Numbered from the stretch's first letter, positions 8,980-17,867 are shown. The stretch: DNA of 64,000 nucleotides from Weissella confusa (GCA_014332815.1 JACSZT010000008.1:56888-120887), one strand, 5' to 3'. The notes: generated by a model from the letters alone, not told the origin. Translations and numbers: made by a program.

Positions 8980-9101
8980 TGAGTATACTGTTATTTTAAT
9001 AGATATGCATGAAAAAGAACTAAATGTAATTTGAACACTATTAACAACGATATTTCGGATATTGGGTTATATAAATCGAGTATGTGACTAATCACTCTAA
9101 A

Positions 9102-9893
9102 CTAGGAAGCAAGCCAGTCTGTACGACGAGCAAGGCAATCGTTCATATGTTGAACGTAAGACTCAACATCATTCAAATTTTGGAAAGCGAACGTAGATTT
9201 ATCTGTGGTGAAGTTTACGTCCCCAAAAGGGCGATCGGTTGTTAAATTGGTTACATCACCGTCACCTGACAAAAACATATGTAGACCATTCCACTCAACG
9301 TACTTCTCAAAGGTACCAAACCAACTCAAATACTCCTTATACTTCTCAAAATACCTTTCAAGAGAGGCAGGTTTATGGGCAAACCAGTTAGACAAATCCT
9401 TTAGAAAAATGTCTATACGGTCGCGACCAAGTGTAGACCGTCGTGTATTAAAAGTACCTGATCTACCGTTAATCGAATCATTATCTGGAAATGTCATTCG
9501 GATAGGATGAAATACATGGCCACCAGAACGTCTGCCAATTTCTAGAGAGTTCAGTATACGGGTTTTAGGAAAATCTGGTAGCTTTATCAAGTAGCTACGA
9601 GAAGTACCAATATAATCAGCACCCAAAACAACGGTCGCGACTTCATTGTTGTCGCTATCGACAACTAGCCAATACAATTCATTTTTGCGGCCATATTATT
9701 TATACCAAGAATCTTTGATTAAAAATCCATTGGGTAATGTTTGTCCCTTAAAATATGACGCAAAGTCGCTATAAAGGTCGTCGCTTTCTGCATCAGGATC
9801 AGCATATGCATCCTCTGATGCAGGTATGGGATTGTATGTGTTCAAATCTTGATTATGATCGGGCATATTAAAATAATTCTTATCTTTGTTCAT
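9102..9893 (-). pseudogene. DUF6994-like hypothetical protein, interrupted by in-frame TAA
   Basis: Reading on the minus strand from ATG 9893, 65 codons end at TAA (9698-9696) in the context KDSWYK-stop-YGRKNELYW. The same frame then continues for about 198 codons to the stop at 9102. The whole frame (263 sense and stop codons plus terminal stop) reads as one protein: an acidic N terminus, LPNGFLIKDSW, LADYIGTSRSY-like region, then GDVNF and a C-terminal helix. It resembles, from memory, the DUF6994 family of firmicute proteins of unknown function. GAGG lies upstream of ATG 9893. Most simply a nonsense-mutated gene; a TTG start at 9677 could give a shortened product but has no clear ribosome site. 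Confidence 0.65.
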
Positions 9894-10374
9894 ATCGAAA
9901 ACCTCGCTTATATATGGTTACTAGTTAACTGTATTCTAGCGCCATTTGTTAAAAATACATACTCATAAATTTTAAATATTGGCATGTTTTGTATAAACAC
10001 GTCTAAGAGTTTCGTGACGGATTCTACAGTAGCATGTAAATCGCTATTCCAAGTAATCATTTTGCCGCACAGACATCGTTAAGTATCCGAGATGGCGAAT
10101 AACTTTTAAGTATTAAATCAAGAAAGCTTGGCATTAGTCATTTTTATAAAGTAAGGGTGGCTATGTTTTTCTTCAGTTAAAGATAAGCAACCTGATATTA
10201 ATAATAAGTATGCTTATTGGATGTTAGTGGCAAGAGCCTTTAACATGGTGCTTGTAAATTAATGAAGGTACAGAGTAATTACAAAGGTACTAAAAATGTG
10301 CTAATCCAAATTAGGAAAAATGCGCGGTGCGCTTGTTAATCAAATGAAGCCTAATAGTGAAAAGGGGATAAAAT
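9894..10374. other. 481-base AT-rich intergenic stretch
   Basis: No credible coding frame on either strand. Near its right end lies the GC-rich palindrome-like TGCGCGGTGCGC (10321-10332), 42 bases before the SRPBCC start. It resembles two other sites upstream of neighbouring genes. The rest looks like plain AT-rich spacer. Confidence 0.6.
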
Positions 10375-10806
10375 ATGGAATCTGAGCTATTTACGAATAA
10401 GATTGATGTTAATGCGTCTGAAGAAGTAATTTCAGACGTCTTGATGAATTTGAAGAATATTCTAAAGTGGGATAAAGAAATTTCTAATGTATGTGAGATG
10501 GATGAAAATCAATTCATGATTGTGAGAAATCAAAGCGCATTGAATCCGGAGGAAGTAATTACCGTTACGAAAGTGGATGATCGTATCATCTATACGTCCA
10601 CAAAAGGGAAATTAGAATATAGTGTGTTTTGGACAATGCGTACAATGAATTCCGGTGCAACAGAGCTTATGCAAACGCTTCATTTGAAAGAAAAGAATTT
10701 TTGGGTACCAATTGCACAATTTATTAAACCGGTACTTCGAACTGCTTTTTTCGAGAATTTACGAGTATTAAAACAATTTTGTGAAATGGATAAGGTGGGT
10801 CAATGA
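10375..10806 (+). CDS. SRPBCC superfamily protein
   Basis: A 143-residue protein with the layout of a polyketide-cyclase/START-like SRPBCC fold: N-terminal helix region SEEVISDVLMNLKNILKWDKEI, beta strands around VITVTKVDDRIIYTSTKG and WTMRTMNSGATELMQTLHL, and a C-terminal amphipathic helix (FENLRVLKQFCEM). Such proteins bind small hydrophobic ligands. AAAAGGGGATAAA precedes the ATG. The next gene overlaps it by 4 bases, so it is paired with the zinc-type oxidoreductase relic. Ligand and role unknown. Confidence 0.65.
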   Translation: MESELFTNKIDVNASEEVISDVLMNLKNILKWDKEISNVCEMDENQFMIVRNQSALNPEEVITVTKVDDRIIYTSTKGKLEYSVFWTMRTMNSGATELMQTLHLKEKNFWVPIAQFIKPVLRTAFFENLRVLKQFCEMDKVGQ

Positions 10807-11682
10807 AAGCTGTTGTACAAACGGGTACTCATGGCGCAAGTTCGGTTGCTATATCTGAAGTTGAGGAGTCCCCGTTTTTCCCGACGTCGGTGGAAATTAA
10901 GACGAAAAAAGTACCGTTGTTACCATATGACATCATGAAACTTTATGGTGAGATAGAAGTGGGTATACCAAACATTCTGGGTTATGGAGCCGTGGGTGTA
11001 GTGACTAAGGTAGGCGCATTACGGTCGAAGAGCTTGCTTGGTAAGAGAGTGATTGTGTTAAATCCAGGTGGTACGTTCAGAGAAAAAATTATTTCAAGTA
11101 TGCCTCCATTAACAATTACTATTCCAGATGGTGTAACTGACGCTGAGGCTGCCGTCGTAGTTGGTGGTGCTGATACGGCATATATGCTCATGAAGAAAAT
11201 TTTACATTTCAAAATGAAAAAAGTAATTATCCTTGGCGCTAATTCCGTGGTGGGAACTATTTTGATGCAGCTGTTAAAAAATTGAATACAGTGACATAAA
11301 GATCATTCCGAAGGTTAGGAAAGAGTCACAAGCTTATTTTGAAAAATTAGTTGAGAAGCTAGAGATGGCGAGCTTCATAAGTGCTGAGGAAATGCCAGAA
11401 GATACGCTAGTTGTAGATATTGCTGGCAATAGAGATTTAGTGACGTATTATAGCGGGCGGTCGTTTCAAATTATAAGTGTTGCAATTCAAGATATGGTTG
11501 GGCCTATGTTTGTCAGTGAACCGATATTTCCTAAGGAGTATTCTTTGATTTTTGATATGATAGCACAAAAGACGTTACGTGTTTTTGTAAATCAAGATTT
11601 TTCAGTAAATAAAATTTCTGAAGCAATTAACTATCAAAAAAATTCGCATAGCCGTGGCAGAAACGTGATTTCATTCGAGTAG
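10803..11682 (+). pseudogene. zinc-type alcohol dehydrogenase-like oxidoreductase, frameshifted
   Basis: The first 160 codons (10803-11285) encode the N-terminal GroES-like part of a medium-chain dehydrogenase/quinone oxidoreductase (LPYDIMKLYGEIEVGIPNILGYGAVGVVTKVG) and the beginning of the nucleotide-binding fold (KKVIILGANSVVGTILMQLL). The frame ends at 11283-11285 just after a run of six A (11276-11281). Removing one A continues into an open frame to 11682 (IEYSDIKIIPK...FPKEYSLIFDMIAQ), giving about 292 residues, the expected fold length. ATGA overlap with the SRPBCC gene. Likely a homopolymer frameshift: inactivating, slippage-corrected, or a sequencing error. Confidence 0.75.
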
Positions 11683-11713
11683 GTAGGGTGTAAAATACGT
11701 TGAATGCTTAAAT

Positions 11714-11728
11714 TTTCGCAGTGCGCTG
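11714..11728. promoter_or_regulatory. operator candidate before rgg-like gene
   Basis: TTTCGCAGTGCGCTG lies about 15 bases before the start of the Rgg-like regulator. It shares the core TTTCGCANTGCG with 12686-12700, and a related GC-rich element occurs at 10321-10332, so all three units in this cluster carry one. Confidence 0.4.
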
Positions 11729-11742
11729 CTTTCGGGGGGATT

Positions 11743-12576
11743 ATGGCGATGTATGAAACTGATATTGGAGTTAGAATAGGCGCTTTAATCAAAGAAGCCA
11801 GGAAAAAATTATCCATTTCGCAACTCGATTTGGCAAGCGGGATATGCTCGCAACCCATGGTAAGCAGTATTGAACGAGGAGACTATATTCCAAATGCCGT
11901 CCTTTTTATGCAACTATGTGGACGATTAAATATTTCGCTGGATGACTCCTTTTTGAAGGAAGAATTAAAGATGGGAAGTAGAAATTTAAGCAGACAAATA
12001 TTCACCTTTTGTAAAAAACATCGCTACGCTGAAATGATTGAATTTATGGATCAGCCTGCAGTAATCGATGACTTGTCTTCGGATGAAGACTATCAGATTT
12101 ACTATTATTACTATGGTTGTGGCGTGTATCAGCTGAGCCAAGATGCCATATCTGCGAAGCAATATTTGAAAATGGCGACTATGTATAGTTCGCATGCAAC
12201 AAATAAGGTGCCACAGTCAGAAATTGAGATGCTGATTGTGAATGCGTTGGGCGTTGTTGAAGCTAAATTAGGAAACATGAAAACCGCATACCAGTATTTT
12301 GATCTTGCGCAAAACGCTGCACCGATTATTCAGAGTAATCGTGAGAATGCTAATGTGGTTGGTTATCAATACGGGTACGCATTGTTTTTAGATGAGCGGT
12401 ACCAGGATGCGTTGAAAGTACTGATACAAAGTTTCAATCGGGTGATGGAAATTGAATCTTACTTTATGTTGCCAGAATACGCACTGCTTATTATGAGTTG
12501 TTATGAACACCTTGGAAATGATGCAGAGACGAATAAATACAAGGCTAAATTTGAGGTATTTAAAGATTTAAACTGA
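11743..12576 (+). CDS. Rgg/PlcR-like XRE regulator with TPR-type C-terminal domain
   Basis: A 277-residue regulator: N-terminal XRE HTH (GALIKEARKKLSISQLDLASGICSQPMVSSIERGDYIPN) followed by a long helical region of TPR-like repeats (YHYYGCGVYQLS-type, AKLGNMKTAYQYFDLAQNA, YQYGYALFLDERYQDALKVL). This layout is that of Rgg/RRNPP regulators, which sense short peptides through the TPR domain. Start 11743 is chosen with GGGGGGA just upstream; upstream in-frame ATG 11704 lacks a ribosome site. No peptide gene was recognised next to it. It probably controls the adjacent SRPBCC/oxidoreductase unit and the small membrane protein through the shared palindrome. Confidence 0.75.
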   Translation: MAMYETDIGVRIGALIKEARKKLSISQLDLASGICSQPMVSSIERGDYIPNAVLFMQLCGRLNISLDDSFLKEELKMGSRNLSRQIFTFCKKHRYAEMIEFMDQPAVIDDLSSDEDYQIYYYYYGCGVYQLSQDAISAKQYLKMATMYSSHATNKVPQSEIEMLIVNALGVVEAKLGNMKTAYQYFDLAQNAAPIIQSNRENANVVGYQYGYALFLDERYQDALKVLIQSFNRVMEIESYFMLPEYALLIMSCYEHLGNDAETNKYKAKFEVFKDLN

Positions 12577-12685
12577 AGAAGTTGCTTTTAGACAGGAAGT
12601 ATATATTTTTTGACTTGAATATCAAATTCTGTGTGACATCTAGATCAGACAATTGTTGCATTTGTGTACGTAGGTTATTTTGTAA

Positions 12686-12700
12686 TTTCGCAATGCGAAA
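12686..12700. promoter_or_regulatory. perfect palindrome before small membrane protein gene
   Basis: TTTCGCA-A-TGCGAAA, 7-bp arms around one central base, 26 bases upstream of the next start codon. It shares TTTCGCANTGCG with the site before the Rgg-like gene. Confidence 0.5.
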
Positions 12701-12726
12701 AGTAACAGCGTATGGGTGGCAAATAT

Positions 12727-12906
12727 ATGAGTAAGAAACAAACTTTAACAGTAGTACTAACGGTTATCCTTGTGTCGGCAATTATGGAATTTTTGATTCC
12801 ATGGTCAACAATTACGGACAATCATATTGTGATTTCAATTATTAAAATGGTTATTATCGCAATTGCGATTATTCTAGTTACAATTGATAGAAAGAGTGAC
12901 AAATAG
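12727..12906 (+). CDS. small two-helix membrane protein
   Basis: A 59-residue protein starting MSKKQ with two hydrophobic helices (LTVVLTVILVSAIMEFLIPW and VISIIKMVIIAIAIILVTI) joined by a short polar turn, ending in a basic RKSDK tail. GGGTGG lies 8 bases before ATG 12727; an upstream in-frame ATG at 12712 would place that element inside the gene. Its upstream palindrome suggests shared control with the Rgg-like gene. Function unknown. Confidence 0.55.
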   Translation: MSKKQTLTVVLTVILVSAIMEFLIPWSTITDNHIVISIIKMVIIAIAIILVTIDRKSDK

Positions 12907-13058
12907 TTATTAGATACGTCGAATTGAGGGGCAGAATGGCGACGTGAATTATTCGTAATCACGACAATTTTGACAATCCGAAATAGTTGACTTTATATTA
13001 GTAGGCAGATATTATCAACTTGTAACATCATATTAAATGACAAAAGGGGGAATTTGAT

Positions 13059-13265
13059 ATGGCTTTGGATGATAAGCTTGATGGATTGAAGGATGAAGTA
13101 GTCGGTAAGGCGAAAGAAGTTGAAGGTAAGGTAACTGGTGACGATCTTCGGGAGACTGAAGGTAAGGCACAAGGGTTGCTTGGTAAGGCCAAGGACAAGT
13201 TGGCCGATGCAAAGGACGCAGCCAGCGATGTTGTTGATGACATCAAGGAAAAGTTCGATAAGTAA
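13059..13265 (+). CDS. CsbD family stress protein
   Basis: A 68-residue, highly charged, soluble protein with the CsbD pattern: DDKLDGLKDEVVGKAKEVEGK VTGDDLRETEGKAQG LLGKAKDKLADAKDA read as amphipathic lysine/aspartate-rich helices. CsbD-like proteins are induced by general stress in many bacteria, without a defined biochemical role. AAAAGGGGGAA precedes the ATG with good spacing, suggesting strong translation. It is a single-gene unit closed by a strong terminator. Confidence 0.88.
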   Translation: MALDDKLDGLKDEVVGKAKEVEGKVTGDDLRETEGKAQGLLGKAKDKLADAKDAASDVVDDIKEKFDK

Positions 13266-13284
13266 ATAGTTTTGAGTATTATCG

Positions 13285-13325
13285 AGGCAACTGATTTCAC
13301 GTTGATGAAGTCGGTTGCCTTTTTG
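13285..13325 (+). terminator. intrinsic terminator after csbD-like gene
   Basis: 15-bp stem AGGCAACTGATTTCA / TGAAGTCGGTTGCCT with two G-U pairs, then TTTTT. Confidence 0.85.
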
Positions 13326-13345
13326 TTTGCAGATATTATATCTGG

Positions 13346-13373
13346 TGGACAACGTGTTATTTGTTGATATACT
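13346..13373 (+). promoter_or_regulatory. promoter of 5'-nucleotidase gene
   Basis: TGGACA, 16-base spacer, TATACT, about 55 bases upstream of the ATG at 13429. Confidence 0.55.
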
Positions 13374-13428
13374 AAAGTTACCTAAATAAATGTATGCGCT
13401 TTCTTTATCAACGATTATGGAGTGAAAA

Positions 13429-14022
13429 ATGACGCAACCTAAACTATTTCTTGACATGGATAATGTGCTTGTCGACACGTTGTCTGTGTTAAATCAGATT
13501 GATATGAGCAAAGAGTCAGTCGTTAAGCCGGATCAAATTCCAGGCATTTTTCGAGATTTGCCACCAATTCCAGGGGCGATTGAAGCTGTTAATCGCCTGG
13601 CTAATGAGTATGAGATTTACATTCTATCAACCGCGCCTTGGCATAATCCAAGTGCGTGGCAAGATAAACTCATTTGGTTACAACACTATTTTGGTGTGGG
13701 TGAAGATAGTCCTTTGTACAAACGCGTTATAATGGCACACGATAAAAGTGTCGCCCATTATGGTGGCGGCATCTTGGTTGACGATCGTCCGTACCACGGG
13801 GCGAGTGACTGGGATGACGAGACTAGTGACAGTGTTTGGTTGCAGTTTGGTGCTGACCCACGACTGGTTTGGGACGATGAACTAGTTGACTTCTTGATGG
13901 ATGTTTCACAAGTTCAAGATGTGACAGAAAACTTACGTGAAGCAGTTAAGGTAGTTGCAGAACGTGGCCATTTTAATGTTCATGGTGATAGAGCAACGTT
14001 TGATAAGGCTCACTGGGAATAA
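13429..14022 (+). CDS. 5'(3')-deoxyribonucleotidase, HAD superfamily
   Basis: A 197-residue HAD-type phosphatase of the NT5C family, expected to dephosphorylate (deoxy)nucleoside monophosphates in the cytoplasm. Motif I is DMDNVLVD with the nucleophile Asp9 and Asp11; motif II region is IYILSTAPW; motif IV is ILVDDRPYHGASDWD. Length matches the family (about 180-200). TGGAGTG precedes the ATG. It is a single-gene unit between its own promoter and terminator. Confidence 0.88.
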   Translation: MTQPKLFLDMDNVLVDTLSVLNQIDMSKESVVKPDQIPGIFRDLPPIPGAIEAVNRLANEYEIYILSTAPWHNPSAWQDKLIWLQHYFGVGEDSPLYKRVIMAHDKSVAHYGGGILVDDRPYHGASDWDDETSDSVWLQFGADPRLVWDDELVDFLMDVSQVQDVTENLREAVKVVAERGHFNVHGDRATFDKAHWE

Positions 14023-14036
14023 AAATAAGTTGATTT

Positions 14037-14070
14037 GAGCTATCCAAAGCGATTGGATAGCTCTTTTTTT
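14037..14070 (+). terminator. intrinsic terminator
   Basis: GAGCTATCCAA / TTGGATAGCTC (11 bp, 5-base loop), then seven T. Confidence 0.85.
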
Positions 14071-14102
14071 GATTGTGAATGAATGTTTTTGCATGAAAAA
14101 CG

Positions 14103-14156
14103 TTGCAAAACGAACCAAATAACACTATAGTTACAGCTGAAAAGGAAGCGCTTACA
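14103..14156 (+). promoter_or_regulatory. fru operon promoter with cre box
   Basis: TTGCAA (14103-14108), 17-base spacer, TATAGT (14126-14131). AGGAAGCGCTTACA at 14143-14156 matches the cre consensus except at two positions and lies just after the expected transcription start, a roadblock position for CcpA. Confidence 0.65.
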
Positions 14157-14178
14157 TTTTATAACGGGTAATTAAAAC

Positions 14179-14946
14179 ATGATGATTTCGGAAAGACATG
14201 ACAAGATTCTGGCACTGTTGAATAAACGGGGGCGGATTTCGATACAAGAATTGCAACAATTAATGTTGGTTTCAGTATCAACATTACGACGTGATTTGGA
14301 TCAGTTAGCCGAGTCTGGTGAGGTACAACGAATTCATGGTGGGGTGGAACTAACCAAACAACAACAGACACTCCAACATGAAGCGTTGTTAAGCCAGAAG
14401 AATGAAATGAACCTATCGGCGAAGCAAGTCATTGCAAGGACGGCGATGCGAGAGTTGCATGGTGGTGAAACAATCTATTTGGATGCTGGGTCAACCACGG
14501 GCGCCATGATTGCATTATTAGGTAATTTGCAACCCGCACCTCAGGTCGTTACAAATTCAGTCCACCACGCATCGCAATTAGCAGATTTGATGGTGCCAGT
14601 GATTATCATTGGTGGCCAAGTTAAATTGTCAACGAATGCAACGATTGGCGCGACAGCTGCCGAGCAATTAGGTCAACTGGCCTTTGATGTCAGTTTTCTG
14701 GGTGCTGATGCCGTGAATACTGACATGGGAATCATGACACCGGATTTAGAAGAGGCGACTATCAAAAAGTTGGTGATTAACCGGTCGAATAAAGTCTTTG
14801 TATTAGCAGATAATAGCAAGTTTGATCGCGTCGCTTTTGCCAAGGTGAGTGATTTAGCTGATATTACTTTGATTACCGATAAGTCGTTAGCATCCGCTCC
14901 GGCCTATCAGGCAAAAACCGATATCATCGTAGGGGGAGAATCATGA
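14179..14946 (+). CDS. fruR: DeoR-family regulator of the fructose operon
   Basis: A 255-residue DeoR-family repressor. The N-terminal winged helix (ISERHDKILALLNKRGRISIQELQQLM and VSTLRRDLDQLAESGEVQRIHGG) is followed by the sugar-phosphate isomerase-like effector domain with TIYLDAGSTT and FVLADNSKFDR motifs, which typically senses fructose-1-phosphate. Two ATGs (14179, 14182) are possible. It overlaps fruK by 4 bases and opens the operon fruR-fruK-fruA, consistent with autoregulated control by fructose-1-phosphate. Confidence 0.92.
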   Translation: MMISERHDKILALLNKRGRISIQELQQLMLVSVSTLRRDLDQLAESGEVQRIHGGVELTKQQQTLQHEALLSQKNEMNLSAKQVIARTAMRELHGGETIYLDAGSTTGAMIALLGNLQPAPQVVTNSVHHASQLADLMVPVIIIGGQVKLSTNATIGATAAEQLGQLAFDVSFLGADAVNTDMGIMTPDLEEATIKKLVINRSNKVFVLADNSKFDRVAFAKVSDLADITLITDKSLASAPAYQAKTDIIVGGES

Positions 14947-15854
14947 TATATACAGTCACTTTAAATCCATCCATTGATTATGTTATGGAGGTAGCCAACT
15001 ACCAAAGCGGTATGACGAATCGTGCAGGAAAAGCGATTGCTTATCCAGGTGGGAAAGGCATTAATGTTAGTCGGATATTGATGGCTAACGGGGTTGAAGC
15101 CACGGCGTTAGGTTTCTTGGGCGGCTACACCGGCGAATTTATAAGTCGTACTTTAGATGGTCTTGGTCTGAAAACTAAATTTACGCCAATTGCAGATACC
15201 ACGCGCATTAACGTGAAACTGAAAGGGCAGTCTGAGACAGAAATCAATGCACCTGGACCGGTGGTCACAATGGCAGAATGGGAAGGCTTTAAACAAGTTT
15301 TTCATCAGTTAACGCCGGCAGATATCGTTATATTTTCTGGTAGTGCACCTAGTAGCTTGCCAGCCGGAGCGTACGATGAATTGATTGCGCTGGTACTTGA
15401 GAAACAGGCACGATTTGTAATCGATACAACTGGTGATGACTTGCAACGCGCTTTGCCGGCAAAGCCAATATTAGTTAAACCCAATCGAGACGAAGTGCAG
15501 GCACTGTTTAATCTGGCAGATACTAGTATGCCTAGTTTACAAGCCGCGGGTCGCAAGTTGATTGATGCCGGTGCCCAAAATGCCATTATTTCGTTGGGAG
15601 GAGACGGGGCTTTGTTATTCACAGCTGAGCATACGTATTTTGCCCGCCCAATCGTCGGACAAGTCAAGAATTCAGTTGGGGCTGGTGATTCAATGATTGG
15701 GGGATTCGTTGCATCGTGGCCAACATCTGCGGATGTGGTCGCTGCGTTCTCGTTAGGGGTCGCTAGTGCAACAGCCACGACGTTCAGCGACGATATTGCC
15801 ACGCCGGCGAAAATTAAAGAGATTCAGAATAATGTTGAAGTAGTTGAAATTTAA
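14943..15854 (+). CDS. fruK: 1-phosphofructokinase
   Basis: A 303-residue PfkB/ribokinase-family enzyme that converts fructose-1-phosphate, made by the fructose PTS, to fructose-1,6-bisphosphate. The N-terminal TLNPSIDYVMEV and GGKGINVSR motifs and the C-terminal SVGAGDSMIGGF (anion hole and catalytic Asp of the GAGD motif) are present, and the length fits the family. The gene overlaps fruR by 4 bases (ATGA) with AGGGGGAG upstream and is followed after 20 bases by fruA. Confidence 0.95.
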   Translation: MIYTVTLNPSIDYVMEVANYQSGMTNRAGKAIAYPGGKGINVSRILMANGVEATALGFLGGYTGEFISRTLDGLGLKTKFTPIADTTRINVKLKGQSETEINAPGPVVTMAEWEGFKQVFHQLTPADIVIFSGSAPSSLPAGAYDELIALVLEKQARFVIDTTGDDLQRALPAKPILVKPNRDEVQALFNLADTSMPSLQAAGRKLIDAGAQNAIISLGGDGALLFTAEHTYFARPIVGQVKNSVGAGDSMIGGFVASWPTSADVVAAFSLGVASATATTFSDDIATPAKIKEIQNNVEVVEI

Positions 15855-15874
15855 TTGATTATGGGGGAGTAATC

Positions 15875-17812
15875 ATGCGCATTAATGATTTGCTAGCAGC
15901 CGAAACCATGATTTTGGATTTGCGAGCAACAGATAAGGTGGGAGCCTTTCGGGAAATGATTGCCGGTTTGAAACGGACTGGTCGTATTTCAAATGAAAAT
16001 GAGTTTTTAGAGGGGATTTTGGCGCGCGAGGCACAGACATCGACGGGGTTAGGTGACGGTATTGGGATTCCGCACGCGAAGAACGCCACGGTTCTTAAGC
16101 CGACGATTGTATTTGCCAGGTCAGCAGCTGGGGTTGATTACGACGCTTTGGACGGCCAACCAGTTCATTTAATCTTTATGATTGCTGTACCGGACACCGC
16201 CAGTAATACCCATCTAGAGGCGCTGGCTAATTTATCACGGTTTTTGTTACAGGATGGGTTCACAGATCAGCTGATGCGGGCAACGACCCCAGCTGATGTC
16301 CGTGACTTGTTTGATGAATCAGCACCGGAAGAAATTGGCGCAGATATCGCAGGCGTTAATCAAAATGCACCGTTGTTAGTAGCCGTGACAGCATGTACGA
16401 CTGGAATCGCCCACACTTACATGGCCGAGGAAGCACTAAAAAAGCAAGCTGTTGCGATGGGAGTTCGTATTAAGGTCGAAACTAACGGTGCTAGTGGTGT
16501 TGGCAACAAGTTAAATGATCAAGATATCGCTGAGGCGGCAGGTGTTATCATCGCGGCTGACAAAAAGGTTGAAATGGCCCGTTTTGCTAATAAGCCTTTG
16601 GTCAATGTGCCAGTTGCTGAAGGGATTCGCCATCCTGAGGCCTTGATTGATAAGGCTTTATCTGGGGATGCCCCAATTTACGAAACATCAGAGACGGCTT
16701 CTTCAAGTGTGAGTGATGAAAAGATGTCATTAGGGAAAGCCTTTTATCGTCATTTGATGAGTGGTGTTTCAAGCATGTTGCCATTCGTTATCGGTGGTGG
16801 AATTGCGATTGCGTTGGCCTTCCTAATTGACCAGAGTCTAGGCGTACCACATGATGCTTTGTCACAACTTGGAACCTACCATCCAGCCGCAGCATTCTTC
16901 AAACAAATTGGAAATACGGCATTCAATTTTATGTTGCCAGTTTTGGCAGGGTACATTGCATATTCAATCGCTGAAAAGCCCGGTTTAGTAGCCGGGTTTG
17001 TCGCGGGTGCGCTTGCAGCCAATGGATACAGTATTTTCAATGTTGGATTAGATACGAGTCATCAACCAGTGCCATCAGGATTCTTGGGTGCTTTGGTCGG
17101 TGGATTCTTGGCCGGTGGCGTGATGTTGGTTATGAAGCGTCTATTTGCTGGTTTGCCAAAGGCATTGGATGGAATTAAATCAATTCTCTTCTTCCCAGTG
17201 TTTGGGGTACTTGTGACCGGATTCTTGATGCTCCTAGTGAACATTCCGATGTCAGCCATTAATAGTGGTTTGAACGGCTTCCTGTCTGGTTTGAACGGGA
17301 CCAATGCTATTTTGCTTGGGGCTTTGCTTGGCGGGATGGAAGCGATTGATATGGGTGGACCTGTTAACAAGGCCGCGTATGTCTTTGGAACTGGAACATT
17401 AGCTGCGAGTGTTGCATCTGGTGGCTCAACCGTGATGGCTGCTGTCATGGCTGGCGGTATGGTGCCACCGTTGGCAATTTTCGTGGCAACGCTATTGTTC
17501 AAGCGTAAGTTTAGTCAAAAGAATCGCGAAGCAGGCTTGACCAATATTGTGATGGGACTAAGTTTTATCACTGAAGGGGCCATCCCATTTGCAGCCGCAG
17601 ACCCAGCACGTGCTATTCCAAGCTTCGTGGCTGGATCAGCGTTGGCGGGTGGATTAGTTGGTTTGGCAGGCATTAAGTTGCTTGCCCCACACGGTGGTAT
17701 CTTTGTGGTCGCCTTGACGAACTCACCATTCCTATATCTACTCTTTGTAGCGATTGGTGCAGTTGTGGCAGGCATTATTTACGGCCTACTTAAAGTACCA
17801 GACAATCAATAA
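15875..17812 (+). CDS. fruA: PTS fructose transporter EIIABC
   Basis: A 645-residue three-domain membrane permease importing fructose as fructose-1-phosphate. EIIA-Fru (about residues 1-145) carries the phosphorylated His67 in GIGIPHAKN. EIIB-Fru (about 165-265) carries Cys174 in VTACTTGIAHTYMAEEA. EIIC (about 290-640) has some eight to nine membrane segments, starting FYRHLMSGVSSMLPFVIGGG and including EGAIPFAAADPARAIPS. GGGGGAG precedes the ATG. Last gene of the operon, followed by a strong terminator. Length and order are standard for Gram-positive FruA. Confidence 0.96.
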   Translation: MRINDLLAAETMILDLRATDKVGAFREMIAGLKRTGRISNENEFLEGILAREAQTSTGLGDGIGIPHAKNATVLKPTIVFARSAAGVDYDALDGQPVHLIFMIAVPDTASNTHLEALANLSRFLLQDGFTDQLMRATTPADVRDLFDESAPEEIGADIAGVNQNAPLLVAVTACTTGIAHTYMAEEALKKQAVAMGVRIKVETNGASGVGNKLNDQDIAEAAGVIIAADKKVEMARFANKPLVNVPVAEGIRHPEALIDKALSGDAPIYETSETASSSVSDEKMSLGKAFYRHLMSGVSSMLPFVIGGGIAIALAFLIDQSLGVPHDALSQLGTYHPAAAFFKQIGNTAFNFMLPVLAGYIAYSIAEKPGLVAGFVAGALAANGYSIFNVGLDTSHQPVPSGFLGALVGGFLAGGVMLVMKRLFAGLPKALDGIKSILFFPVFGVLVTGFLMLLVNIPMSAINSGLNGFLSGLNGTNAILLGALLGGMEAIDMGGPVNKAAYVFGTGTLAASVASGGSTVMAAVMAGGMVPPLAIFVATLLFKRKFSQKNREAGLTNIVMGLSFITEGAIPFAAADPARAIPSFVAGSALAGGLVGLAGIKLLAPHGGIFVVALTNSPFLYLLFVAIGAVVAGIIYGLLKVPDNQ

Positions 17813-17831
17813 TTGCGAATTAAACAAAAGT

Positions 17832-17867
17832 AAAAACAGCGTGAAATACAGTGGTCACGCTGTTTTT
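17832..17867. terminator. terminator of fru operon
   Basis: AAAAACAGCGTGA / TCACGCTGTTTTT, 13-bp perfect stem with 10-base loop and T run. Confidence 0.88.

Larger units (their letters stand above)
8639..9101. other. 463-base gene-free stretch with palindrome and two terminators
   Basis: Contains a perfect 16-base palindrome ATGTTGTTAACAACAT at 8661-8676, then two terminator-type inverted repeats (8783-8831 and 8946-8979). An open frame at 8816-9034 has no ribosome site, begins inside a terminator arm and looks non-coding. I see no gene here. Confidence 0.6.

Noticed and set aside
8816..9034. 72-codon open frame
   Set aside because: It begins in the arm of an inverted repeat and runs through a second terminator; no ribosome site.
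12993..13478. 161-codon minus-strand frame across csbD-like gene
   Set aside because: It spans a strong terminator and the opposite CsbD gene and has no promoter or ribosome site.
15305..15802. 165-codon minus-strand frame opposite fruK
   Set aside because: Mirror frame of a well-conserved kinase gene; no ribosome site.
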